Shown one piece after another: positions 1 to 8,745 of a DNA stretch of 13,868 nucleotides. The translations under genes were made by a program, and so were the position numbers. The notes beneath the pieces were generated by a model. It did no database searches. It was given only the letters and a program-made list of their open reading frames with translations, and was not told the DNA's origin. Origin of the DNA: CAIWHR01 sp040006895 (GTDB lineage: Bacteria > Pseudomonadota > Gammaproteobacteria > Burkholderiales > Casimicrobiaceae); contig JBDTWB010000103.1 in the NCBI GenBank assembly GCA_040006895.1, positions 1-13,868 on the forward strand. Direction: 5' to 3'. The stretch's first letter is position 1. Each line of letters opens with the position of its first letter.

Positions 1-122
1 CTCGCGGTCGCAGCGGTCGCGTGCCCGCCGCGGAAGCGGCCGACCAGCACCAGGCCGAACCTCAGGAGCCGGTCGGTCAGACTCCCGGTGTTCATCAGGT
101 CCGCAGCGAGGATGAACAGCGC
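1..122 (-). pseudogene. TRAP transporter large permease (DctM-like) fragment, 5'-truncated, runs off left edge
   Basis: Reading the minus strand from about 119 down to 1 gives an uninterrupted frame beginning LFILAADLMNTGSLTDRLLR and continuing through LVGRFRGG. This matches the conserved stretch of TRAP large permeases (family pattern FILAGxLMNxGGIxxRL...LVGHxRGGLAH), which normally lies some 55-60 residues into the protein. DctM is the multi-spanning inner-membrane subunit that imports dicarboxylates or similar acids with a periplasmic binding protein. The family's first ~55 residues are missing here. Upstream in frame there is no ATG and a TAA stop falls at 164-162, inside the 9-bp repeat array; the region beyond is occupied by a gene on the other strand. 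I therefore read it as a truncated remnant. The part beyond the left edge cannot be seen, so a short internal start (ATG at 95) cannot be excluded. Confidence 0.6.
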
Positions 123-151
123 CGCCGGTCGTGCGTCGGCAAGGGTTGCTC

Positions 152-214
152 CTCGTGATCCTTATGCTCCTCATGTCCCTCATGTCCCTCATGTCCCTTA
201 TGTCCCTCGTGCCT
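152..214. repeat. 9-bp minisatellite, about 7 units
   Basis: Seven consecutive 9-mers run from 152 to 214. Three identical CTCATGTCC units (170-196) are followed by CTTATGTCC (197-205) and flanked by decayed units CTCGTGATC, CTTATGCTC and CTCGTGCCT. On the minus strand the unit is GGACATGAG; one frame would encode His-Glu-Gly repeats and another Met-Ser-Leu repeats. The period is a multiple of three, so all frames stay open and can be mistaken for coding sequence. It lies exactly between the truncated dctM fragment and the EamA gene leader, and both its graded decay and its position fit an intergenic minisatellite rather than part of either gene. Confidence 0.85.
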
Positions 215-221
215 TGCCACG

Positions 222-264
222 CGGCGTCCGTGGCGACGCCGTGGCGAGCATGGGGTTATGCTCG
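222..264 (+). promoter_or_regulatory. two tandem perfect hairpins in the leader of the EamA transporter gene
   Basis: Two inverted repeats lie side by side. CGGCGTC (222-228) pairs with GACGCCG (235-241) around the 6-nt loop CGTGGC. CGAGCAT (245-251) pairs with ATGCTCG (258-264) around the 6-nt loop GGGGTT. Both stems are 7 bp and perfect, with 3 nt between them, and the second ends 7 nt before the proposed ATG at 272. In RNA they could form a twin stem-loop leader that limits ribosome access. No T-tract follows, so they are poor candidates for an intrinsic terminator. The structure is read directly from sequence; a regulatory role is inference. Confidence 0.4.
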
Positions 265-271
265 AAACGCC

Positions 272-1156
272 ATGTCCCCACCGCGCCTGTCTTCCTCCCG
301 CTCGGCGGGCCTGCTTTGCCTGATCGTGACTGCGGTGGGTTGGGGCCTCAACTGGCCAGCGATGAAATTCCTCCTGCGGGAATGGCCGCCGCTGTTCGCG
401 CGCGGCGTGGCGGGCGTGACCGCTGCGCTGTTGCTGGGGATCCTGGCACGGGCACTTGGGCAACCTCTGTCGGTGCCACGCGCCTTGCTCGGACGCCTGG
501 CGCTGGGGGGACTTCTGAACGTGTTTGCGTGGATGGGTTTTTCGACCCTGTCCATGCTGTGGCTGGCGGCCGGGCAAGGCGCACTGCTCGTGTACACCAT
601 GCCGATCTGGGCGATGCTGCTGACCTGGCCGTTGCTCGGCAAGCCACCGCAAGCACGCGGTGTCGTCGGCCTGGCGCTATGCGCGATTGGCCTCGGGCTG
701 CTGTTCGGCGGCCACGCGCTCGCTCTCGGCGCTGCGCAGATCCCGGGCGTCGTGTTCGCGCTCGGCGCAGCCGTTGCGTTTGCGTTGGGAACCGTCATGC
801 TGGCACCGCTCGCACTTCCGTCGCTGACCCTCCTCGTCTGGCAGCTCGTCATCGGCTGCGTACCGATGATCGCGTTCGGCGTGGTGGTCGAGAAGCCGGA
901 CCTCGGGGGGCTGAGCCCGCTCGGCTGGGGATTGCTCGTATACATGACCCTTGTGCCCATGGGACTGTGTTATCTGACCTGGTTTGCAGCGTTGCGGCGG
1001 CTACCGCCCGCCATCGCCGCGGTCGGCACCCTGCTGACCCCGGTGGTCGGGGTCGTGTCCGCCGCGTGGGCGCTGGGCGAGCCGCTTGGAATCCGGGAGG
1101 CCGTGGCCATGGTCTTGACGATTTCGGGCGTCGCCCTGGCACTGCGGCGCGTGTAG
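272..1156 (+). CDS. EamA/DMT-family transporter
   Basis: This encodes 294 aa of an inner-membrane permease of the drug/metabolite transporter superfamily, with two EamA halves (about residues 10-140 and 155-290) and about ten hydrophobic helices. Typical features are the N-terminal helix with GWGLNWPAMK, a mid-protein helix containing YTMPIWAMLLTWPLLGK, and near the end LTPVVGVVSAAWALGEPL, a hallmark of the second EamA repeat. Length is normal for the family. The frame stays open upstream to 131 only because of the in-phase 9-bp minisatellite; I place the start at ATG 272, where sequence typical of the family begins. The Shine-Dalgarno is weak and the twin hairpins sit just upstream. The substrate cannot be predicted; members export amino acids, metabolites or drugs. 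It is convergent with the next gene across 75 bp that contain no clear terminator. Confidence 0.9.
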   Translation: MSPPRLSSSRSAGLLCLIVTAVGWGLNWPAMKFLLREWPPLFARGVAGVTAALLLGILARALGQPLSVPRALLGRLALGGLLNVFAWMGFSTLSMLWLAAGQGALLVYTMPIWAMLLTWPLLGKPPQARGVVGLALCAIGLGLLFGGHALALGAAQIPGVVFALGAAVAFALGTVMLAPLALPSLTLLVWQLVIGCVPMIAFGVVVEKPDLGGLSPLGWGLLVYMTLVPMGLCYLTWFAALRRLPPAIAAVGTLLTPVVGVVSAAWALGEPLGIREAVAMVLTISGVALALRRV

Positions 1157-1231
1157 TGGTGAACGCAGTGCCGCGGCGCCGGTGCGCGCCTGCGCGTCGC
1201 ATGCTGCGCACAGCTTCCAGGCGGGCGGCCT

Positions 1232-2452
1232 TCAGTCGCGCGCCCGGCGCGGCGAATCGAGGGCGCGGTCGAGGCGCTGCGCGGCGGCGATCGAGAACCG
1301 CAGCGCGAAGACCAGCGGCGGCAGCAGCAGCCGCACGATCGGCAAGAGTACGGCCAAGGCTGCGCCGATCAGGACGGTCCATCCGACCACACGTGCGAGC
1401 AGCGGGTCGATTCCCAAGGCGCGCGCGGTTTCGTCGAACAGGCTGTTCAGCAGCCCAGGATGCGTTGCGACCAGGTAGACCATTGCACCGACGACGCCGG
1501 TCTTGACGATGGACCTGCCCAGTGCGCCCCGCGGCAGCAAGCGTGCGCCGAAAAGCCGGGTGCGCTCGCGCAAGGTCGCGCTCGCGCCCTGGCTCGGCCC
1601 GGCGCGGATCCCCTGCAATGTGCCCGCGCTGCCGGTACGGCCCGCGGCCGCGGGCGCGCCGAATCGCAAGGTCCGGAACGCCTTCGCGGCGCTTACGACC
1701 AGCGCGGCATCCACGCCCGCCCAGAACAGGTCGGCCGCTTCCAACTGCTGGTCCAGGCGATACTTCCGCTCGACCCGATTGACGCCCGAGGCAAAGAACG
1801 AGGTGAGTCCTTCGAGCACGCGCTCCGTCTGGATCCATCGTGCCTTTTGGTCGGCTCCGATCGCGAACTGGCCCAGAAAATCGTGGCCCTCCGCCAGGAT
1901 GCTCGTGATCGCATACCAGCCGCGTGCCTCGGGGCTCCACGCCGGCGCCGTCGCGTCGGTCTCGACCGGATCGATCGGCCGTCCCGCAAGCTGGTCCCAA
2001 ACCTGCTGGGCGCGCTTGCCGACACGCTCGACTGCACCCCTGGCGGCCTGCACGCTGCGCACCGAACGCGGATCGTGATCGATGAAATAATGGATGACCG
2101 GCACGACGTTCTCGCCGTATGCCGCGAGGATGGACTGGAACTCCGCTTCGGACCCGTATAGGACGAGCACCGTGCGAGCGTCAGCACCGTACTTGGCGAT
2201 CGCAAGTCTCGCCTTGACCAGCAACTCCGGGAGCTGCGCATAATCGAGCAACACCGCCTGCACGTCGGCGGGCTCGGTAAGCAGGCCGCGCGCCCCGGCG
2301 CCGAGCGCGTCCTGGAGACCGGCGCGGATCAACCGCTCTTCATAGGAAGCGCCGCTCGAGCGGATGGCGATGGCGAGTGCGCAGGCGAGCGCCATCAGCA
2401 GGATCAGCCCGGCGCGGGCGGCGCTGGAAAGGCCATGGGGGTGGTCGGTCAT
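1232..2452 (-). CDS. unrecognised membrane protein, probably co-transcribed with the upstream hybrid kinase
   Basis: This encodes 406 aa. I do not recognise a named domain. An N-terminal hydrophobic segment (about 13-31) acts as signal anchor. A long mostly soluble region (about 32-310) follows, with motifs that look conserved rather than random: YGENVVPVIHYFIDHD (112-127), EARGWYAITSILAEGHDFLG (175-194) and RWIQTERVLEGLTSFFASGV (205-224). Two further hydrophobic stretches lie near the C-terminus (about 313-330 and 352-383), ending in a basic tail. The probable topology is a large extracytoplasmic domain between the N-terminal anchor and the C-terminal helices. Its ATG lies about 36 bp after the stop of the minus-strand hybrid kinase, which suggests one operon and a possible role in the same response. 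No Shine-Dalgarno is evident at this ATG, so translation may rely on coupling or a different start. Coding is well supported by length and codon use; function is unknown. Confidence 0.75.
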   Translation of the reverse strand: MTDHPHGLSSAARAGLILLMALACALAIAIRSSGASYEERLIRAGLQDALGAGARGLLTEPADVQAVLLDYAQLPELLVKARLAIAKYGADARTVLVLYGSEAEFQSILAAYGENVVPVIHYFIDHDPRSVRSVQAARGAVERVGKRAQQVWDQLAGRPIDPVETDATAPAWSPEARGWYAITSILAEGHDFLGQFAIGADQKARWIQTERVLEGLTSFFASGVNRVERKYRLDQQLEAADLFWAGVDAALVVSAAKAFRTLRFGAPAAAGRTGSAGTLQGIRAGPSQGASATLRERTRLFGARLLPRGALGRSIVKTGVVGAMVYLVATHPGLLNSLFDETARALGIDPLLARVVGWTVLIGAALAVLLPIVRLLLPPLVFALRFSIAAAQRLDRALDSPRRARD

Positions 2453-2488
2453 CGGGGTAATCGGTCATCGGGTGCGCCGGCAGGGCAT

Positions 2489-5400
2489 TCAGCCCGGCGT
2501 ACGGCGGACGAGGCTCGCGACCGCGGCGGCAAGCTCGACCGGCTCCACTGGCTTGCTGATATGCGTCTGGTAGCCGGCCATGAGCGCGATGGTGCGGTCC
2601 TCGCTGCGGGCAAATGCCGTCAACGCTGCTGCGGGCACGTCGCCCCCGCGCCCGGCTGGTCGCATTCGTACGCGGCGAACCAGCTCGTAGCCGTCGATCT
2701 CCGGCATGCCGATGTCGCTCAGGAGCAGGTCGACTCGCTCGACATCGAGGGCCGCAAGCGCCTCCGTCGCCGAGCCCGCGGTGATTACCCGCGCGCCGCG
2801 GTCCTCGAGTATCCGGCGCAGCAACTCGCGGGTATCGTGCTCGTCATCGACGGCCAGCACCGTGATGCCCGCGAGCGATGGCGGCTCGGCCTGCAGCGGA
2901 CTCTGTCGTGCCGCGCGCGGGTTCTGCCGACGCTCGTCGTGGGGATCGGCGTGCACGGCCGTGAACGGCAACTCGACGACGAACGTCGCGCCCTTGCCCG
3001 CACCGGCGCTGCTGGCCTGCACGCTGCCGCCATGCAACTCGATCAGGTTTTTGACGAGCGACAGGCCGAGTCCCAAGCCCCCATGGAGGCGGGACATGGA
3101 GGCGTCGGACTGGCGGAACTTGTCGAACACGTACGGCAGGAAGTCGGGCGCTATTCCCTGGCCGGTATCGCTTACGGTGATTTCGATATGCGAGTTGACG
3201 CGAGCCAGCAGGATTTGCACGCGTCCACCCTTGGGGGTGAACTTGACCGCATTGGTCAGGAGGTTCCAGATCACCTGCTGGAGACGGCCGGGGTCGCCGC
3301 TCACGGAACCGGTGTGCGGATCGAGCGTCTGCACCAACCGGATACCCTTGGCGTCGGCGGCGGGTCGCACCGTTTCGACGGCGGCGACGATCACGTTCGC
3401 GAGGTCGACTGCCTGCACGTCCAGGCGAAGCTTGCCGCTCATGATGCGCGACATGTCGAGCAGGTCGTTGATGATGTCGGTCTGCACGCGGGCGTTGCGC
3501 TCGATCACCTCGAGACCTTGCGCGACATCGTCATCCAGTCGACGCCGGCGCAGCACGTGCGCATAGCCGAGGATGGCGCTCAAGGGCGTCCGGAGCTCGT
3601 GGCTGACCGTCGCCAGGAACTCGTCCTTGAGGCGGGTTGCGCGCTCCGCTTCTGCACGGGCTGACTGTTCGCTCGCCAATAGCCCGTCGCGCTCGCGCTC
3701 ATCGGCCTTGCGCCGCGTGACGTCGTGGGTCAAGGTGAGCACCTGCTGTGCGCGTCCGTCGCTGGTGCGCGTGAACACCACACTGCGGCTCGCCAGCCAC
3801 CGCGTCGCGCCATCCCGGTGCCGGGCGCGGTATTCGTACTCGCGTACGTCGCCATCGGTCAGTTCGTCGAAGCTCGCCATCACCTGCATCAAGTGCGGCA
3901 GGTCTTCCGGCACGATGAGCAGGGGCAGGACCTGCGTGCCGAACCCGAGCACCTCCTCGGCCTGGTATCCCAGGGCCATCGCAATGCCCCGATTGCAATA
4001 GACCACGCGATGCCCGCGGACATCGTAGAGCGACAGGATGTCCGGCGTCGTGTCGGCGATGCTCTGGAACAGGATGCGCCCGCGGACGACCTCCGCCTCG
4101 GCGGCCTTGCGCGAGGATATATCGCGCAGGTAGCCGGTGAAGGTCGGCATTGGGTGGTTTTGGACACGGGTGATGGCGAGCTCGACCGGAAACCCGGTGC
4201 CGTCACGGCGCACGGCGGTCAATTCGAGACGCTTGCCGAGGACCGCTTCGTGCCCGGTGGCGAGATGCCGGGCGAGGCCCTTGCGATGGTGCTCGCGCAT
4301 CTCGGCAGGAATGATGAGGTCCGCCATCTCGCGGCCGATCGCTTCCTTGCGCGAGTAGCCGAACGTCACCTCGGCAGCGGGGTTCCAGTCGATCACCGTG
4401 CCGTGGTGGTCCATGCCGACGATGCAGTCGAGGGAAGTCGCCACGATCGCCGCGAGGCGGTTTTCGTTGCGGCGCAGCGCCTCCTCGGCGCGCTTGCGCT
4501 CGAGGAACTGGCCGACCTGGCGACCGACCGATGCCAGCATGGCAAGGAGCGGCGGATCGGGCGGCTCGATCTGCACGGACATGAACTCCAGGACGGCCTC
4601 GACGCCGCCCCTCGCGCCGAGGGGAAAGCAGAAGGCGGCGTGCAGGCCGGCTGCGCGGGCTGCGCCGATTCGGCGAAAGTTCCCGTCATCCTGGACGTCC
4701 TCGACCCACATGGGGCGGCGCTCGTCCCAAACGCGCCCGGGCAGGCCAAGCCCCTTGGCGAAAGTCGTCGCGCGACTGAGCGTCTCGAAGCGGGCGAGAT
4801 GGGGTGATCGGTCGGCGTACGCGGTCGTGAAGCGCAGCCGGCCGGCCGATTCGTCGACGACCCACATGGCCGACCACTGCCAGCCATACGCCTCCCGAAT
4901 CGCCTCCAGCAGACGTCCAGTGGCATCGCGGAAGTCTGCCGCGCCGGCGAGCACCTCGGTCACCGCATGCTCGACCCGCAGCCGTTTCTGGGCGAGGTTG
5001 TTGGCGGAAGCTTCACGGCGGGCGAGGGCCGTTTGGCTGCGGAGTTCGATCTCGGTCACCACGGCCGCCGCGAGGTCCTGCAGGACGGCAAGATCGCGTG
5101 CCGACCATGTTCGCGGCGAGGCATCGATGACGCAGAGCGAGCCGAGGGCATTCCCATCCGACGTGATCAGCGGGGCGCCGAGATAGGCAACGACGCCGAG
5201 CGTGGCGATCGCCGGATTGTCGCGGACGAGTACGTGGTTGCGCGCATCTTCGATGACGAAGGGCTCCCGGCTCGCGACGGCGTACCGGCAGAACGAGTGA
5301 CTCAGCGGGGTCTCGCGGGCGCTTTGCCAGGGTTCGGGCAAGCCGACACTGCTCTTGAAGAACTGACGGTCGGCGTCGACCAGGCAAACGAGCGCGATCG

Positions 5401-5539
5401 GGGCGTCGAGCAGGGTGGCGGCAAGGCGGCTGAAACGGTCGAACGCGGCCTCGGCCTCCGAGTCGAGCAGTCCGGTCGCCCGGACTGCGGCGACCCGTGT
5501 GGAGTCGAGAATGGGATCGATGTTTGCCGGCGTGGCCAC
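2489..5539 (-). CDS. hybrid sensor histidine kinase/response regulator (GAF-GAF-PAS-PAS-HisKA-HATPase-REC)
   Basis: With the GTG start at 5539 this is a 1016-aa soluble hybrid kinase. Domains: GAF (about 12-165, with IALVCLVDADRQFFKSSVGL and LGAPLITSDGNALGSLCVID), second GAF (about 190-345), PAS (about 355-475, NPAAEVTFGYSRKEAIG), second PAS (about 485-610), a coiled linker, HisKA with phospho-acceptor H647 in VSHELRTPL, HATPase_c with the N box NLLTNAVKF (N763), the DTGQG box (791-795) and GGLGLGL (820-826), and a receiver with phospho-acceptor D942 in LLLSDIGMPE and K996 in HISKPVEP. There is no membrane segment, so it should sense a cytoplasmic cue. It autophosphorylates on His and passes phosphate to its own receiver; no HPt or output domain is present. 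The frame is open further upstream to ATG 5749, but that extension is Arg/Cys-rich and unlike the family. Starting at GTG 5539 puts the N-terminus where GAF-first kinases normally begin; ATG 5635 is an alternative. Confidence 0.93.
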   Translation of the reverse strand: MATPANIDPILDSTRVAAVRATGLLDSEAEAAFDRFSRLAATLLDAPIALVCLVDADRQFFKSSVGLPEPWQSARETPLSHSFCRYAVASREPFVIEDARNHVLVRDNPAIATLGVVAYLGAPLITSDGNALGSLCVIDASPRTWSARDLAVLQDLAAAVVTEIELRSQTALARREASANNLAQKRLRVEHAVTEVLAGAADFRDATGRLLEAIREAYGWQWSAMWVVDESAGRLRFTTAYADRSPHLARFETLSRATTFAKGLGLPGRVWDERRPMWVEDVQDDGNFRRIGAARAAGLHAAFCFPLGARGGVEAVLEFMSVQIEPPDPPLLAMLASVGRQVGQFLERKRAEEALRRNENRLAAIVATSLDCIVGMDHHGTVIDWNPAAEVTFGYSRKEAIGREMADLIIPAEMREHHRKGLARHLATGHEAVLGKRLELTAVRRDGTGFPVELAITRVQNHPMPTFTGYLRDISSRKAAEAEVVRGRILFQSIADTTPDILSLYDVRGHRVVYCNRGIAMALGYQAEEVLGFGTQVLPLLIVPEDLPHLMQVMASFDELTDGDVREYEYRARHRDGATRWLASRSVVFTRTSDGRAQQVLTLTHDVTRRKADERERDGLLASEQSARAEAERATRLKDEFLATVSHELRTPLSAILGYAHVLRRRRLDDDVAQGLEVIERNARVQTDIINDLLDMSRIMSGKLRLDVQAVDLANVIVAAVETVRPAADAKGIRLVQTLDPHTGSVSGDPGRLQQVIWNLLTNAVKFTPKGGRVQILLARVNSHIEITVSDTGQGIAPDFLPYVFDKFRQSDASMSRLHGGLGLGLSLVKNLIELHGGSVQASSAGAGKGATFVVELPFTAVHADPHDERRQNPRAARQSPLQAEPPSLAGITVLAVDDEHDTRELLRRILEDRGARVITAGSATEALAALDVERVDLLLSDIGMPEIDGYELVRRVRMRPAGRGGDVPAAALTAFARSEDRTIALMAGYQTHISKPVEPVELAAAVASLVRRTPG

Positions 5540-5827
5540 GATGAAGGCAGTGTAATCGCAAAGCTCTTCCTTGCTCGCGCCGACGCTGGCACTCGCCCGG
5601 CCGCAATCTGCCGCGGCGCGAGCCCAGAAACACGCCATTGGCCGCCAGGTCCGACGGCACACCCGGGCGGATGCACCATGGCGCCGGATCCCGGCACGAG
5701 AGGCGGGTGGCATCTGCCAGCCGTCAAACGCCCACCGCGCGACCAGCAAGATTGCGCGCTGTCAGGCGGAGACTACATACACGGCGATGCGCCGCTTGCA
5801 AAATCGCCTGGAGTTCGTTCTCCGCCA
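5540..5827. promoter_or_regulatory. divergent intergenic region between the two hybrid kinases
   Basis: These 288 bp separate the proposed starts of the two kinases and must hold both promoters if the GTG start of the minus-strand kinase is right. The only sigma70-like element I see is a weak plus-strand candidate, TTGCGC (5752-5757), 16 nt, TACATA (5774-5779). The nested inverted repeat at 5765-5826 overlaps it. I recognise no operator of a known regulator. Confidence 0.35.
5765..5826 (+). repeat. nested inverted repeats ending next to the start codon of the plus-strand kinase
   Basis: The outer arms GGCGGAG (5765-5771) and CTCCGCC (5820-5826) are perfect 7-bp complements. Inside them GGCGAT (5783-5788) and ATCGCC (5803-5808) form a second perfect 6-bp stem with a 14-nt loop. 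The outer right arm ends one base before ATG 5828, so if transcribed the fold would cover the ribosome-binding region. The arms are seen directly; regulation is inferred. Confidence 0.35.
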
Positions 5828-7960
<2,133 letters not shown>

Positions 7961-8022
7961 CCATCGGGACATACCGTCCGGGACGACTACCGAAGCGGCG
8001 CAACGAACCTGCCCGGACGAAT

Positions 8023-8026
8023 GGAG
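8023..8026 (+). promoter_or_regulatory. Shine-Dalgarno GGAG that favours ATG 8033
   Basis: GGAG ends 6 nt before ATG 8033. It lies inside the codons that would follow the alternative in-frame ATG at 8021, which has no Shine-Dalgarno of its own, so the downstream ATG is the better start. Confidence 0.6.
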
Positions 8027-8032
8027 ACTGCG

Positions 8033-8356
8033 ATGAAGGAGCCGGGGATTCACCGAGCGAGCAGCCTGCGTGGTGACGACCGCCCGGTACGGGGCTCGTC
8101 CGGCGCAGCGCGTCGGGGCACGCTCCGGTACGTCGAATCGCTGCTCGACCAGGCAGTCGAGGACACGTTTCCGGCCAGCGACCCGCCGGCGACCGGTTAC
8201 CCGGGCAGCTCGTTGTATGAAATCCTGCGCGCTCGCTCGGCGCGCATGCGACGTGTCGGAGCCGTGATGGTGGTTGGCGTTGCGGTCGCGTGTGCCGTGG
8301 TCGGGCTGGGTTCGCTGCGGCGGCGAGCGCCCCGACCGACGTTTCGTCGCGCTTGA
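8033..8356 (+). CDS. small protein with LDQAVEDTFPASDPP motif and one membrane helix
   Basis: This encodes 107 aa. After a basic, Ser/Gly-rich start (1-30) comes SLLDQAVEDTFPASDPPATG (36-55). The core (L-D-x-A-x-E-x-T-F-P-A-S-D-P) recurs in many short uncharacterised proteobacterial proteins, to my knowledge without an assigned function. A basic patch (RARSARMRR, 66-74) precedes a single hydrophobic helix (about 75-94), and the C-terminus is Arg-rich. The positive charges on both sides leave orientation uncertain. The start at 8033 is chosen for its GGAG Shine-Dalgarno. It follows the plus-strand kinase on the same strand after about 70 bp and so may share its transcript. A hairpin at 8423-8441 could end the transcript. 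Confidence 0.7.
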   Translation: MKEPGIHRASSLRGDDRPVRGSSGAARRGTLRYVESLLDQAVEDTFPASDPPATGYPGSSLYEILRARSARMRRVGAVMVVGVAVACAVVGLGSLRRRAPRPTFRRA

Positions 8357-8422
8357 CGGTTGCGCGCACCGCCGCAAAGCGACGGTCCCGGTAGCGCGGA
8401 GCAGGTCGTGCGACGCCATCCG

Positions 8423-8441
8423 ATGGGGCCCAACGCCCCAT
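8423..8441. terminator. possible bidirectional hairpin between convergent genes
   Basis: ATGGGGC (8423-8429) and GCCCCAT (8435-8441) are perfect 7-bp complements around the 5-nt loop CCAAC. It lies between the ends of two convergent genes (8356 on plus, 8480 on minus), where a shared terminator is expected. Neither side has a clear T-tract, so termination is only plausible. Confidence 0.35.
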
Positions 8442-8479
8442 GACCAAGGCGGGCCGCCGCGCAATGTCCCCCGGCCGCT

Positions 8480-8620
8480 CTACTTGCCGGGGTTGAGACG
8501 CTTGGCGCTCTCGGAGTAGAGCCTCGTCTTGTCCTTCATGAAGTCCATTGCCTCGGCCCCCAGGTTGACGAGCTCGAAGTCACTCTTCGCGGCCAGTTCC
8601 TGCACGTGCAGGATCGCCAT
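8480..8620 (-). CDS. very small hypothetical protein (46 aa)
   Basis: From ATG 8620 this encodes 46 residues ending LYSESAKRLNPGK, with an amphipathic helical pattern through LAAKSDFELVNLGAEAMDFM. Third codon positions are mostly G or C, as in neighbouring genes, and the stop TAG follows a low-complexity-free C-terminus. The frame stays open upstream to 8809, but that part overlaps the exported-protein gene on the other strand and looks unlike protein. I do not recognise it; a faint resemblance to phasin-like helical proteins is not enough to name it. No strong Shine-Dalgarno precedes 8620. A TTGCAA/TTTAAG pair with 17-nt spacing lies so close upstream that its transcript would start at or inside the ATG, so either the start or that promoter is wrong. 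Confidence 0.4.
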   Translation of the reverse strand: MAILHVQELAAKSDFELVNLGAEAMDFMKDKTRLYSESAKRLNPGK

Positions 8621-8640
8621 CTTAAATCCGGAGCACGTGC
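8602..8640. promoter_or_regulatory. two GCACGTGC palindromes 31 bp apart, candidate operator
   Basis: The octamer palindrome GCACGTGC occurs at 8602-8609 (extended to the 10-bp palindrome TGCACGTGCA, 8601-8610) and again at 8633-8640. Centres are 31 bp apart, close to three helical turns, so bound dimers would lie on the same face of the DNA. The pair straddles the proposed start of the 46-aa ORF and lies upstream of the divergent exported-protein gene. Symmetry and spacing are read directly; the regulator is unknown. Confidence 0.35.
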
Positions 8641-8745
8641 GATTTGCAACACGCGGACCCGGCTGTCCAGCGCAAGCCCGGAGCCGGGGTGCGGTCATGC
8701 CGCCGTCATGCAATACTACGCCCGCCGCCATCCCCTGCCATTCGC

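Noticed and set aside
152..214. CRISPR array
   Set aside because: The units are 9 bp and directly adjacent, with no spacers.
222..264. Guanidine-II (mini-ykkC) riboswitch
   Set aside because: The twin-hairpin geometry is suggestive, but that class needs ACGR loops and here they read CGTGGC and GGGGTT; its usual targets are also SMR transporters rather than EamA proteins.
131..271. N-terminal extension of the EamA transporter (Met-Ser-Leu repeats)
   Set aside because: The frame is open only because the 9-bp minisatellite is in phase; the repeat peptide is unlike the family and ATG 272 fits.
2450..2475. Short duplication of a CGATGACCGA-like segment before the membrane protein gene
   Set aside because: Two imperfect copies of about 12 bp are too little to suggest a functional element; the upstream ATG is in a different frame.
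4967..5827. Long upstream extension of the plus-strand kinase
   Set aside because: It is entirely antisense to the conserved GAF domain of the minus-strand kinase and does not resemble a protein; it is a by-product of high GC.
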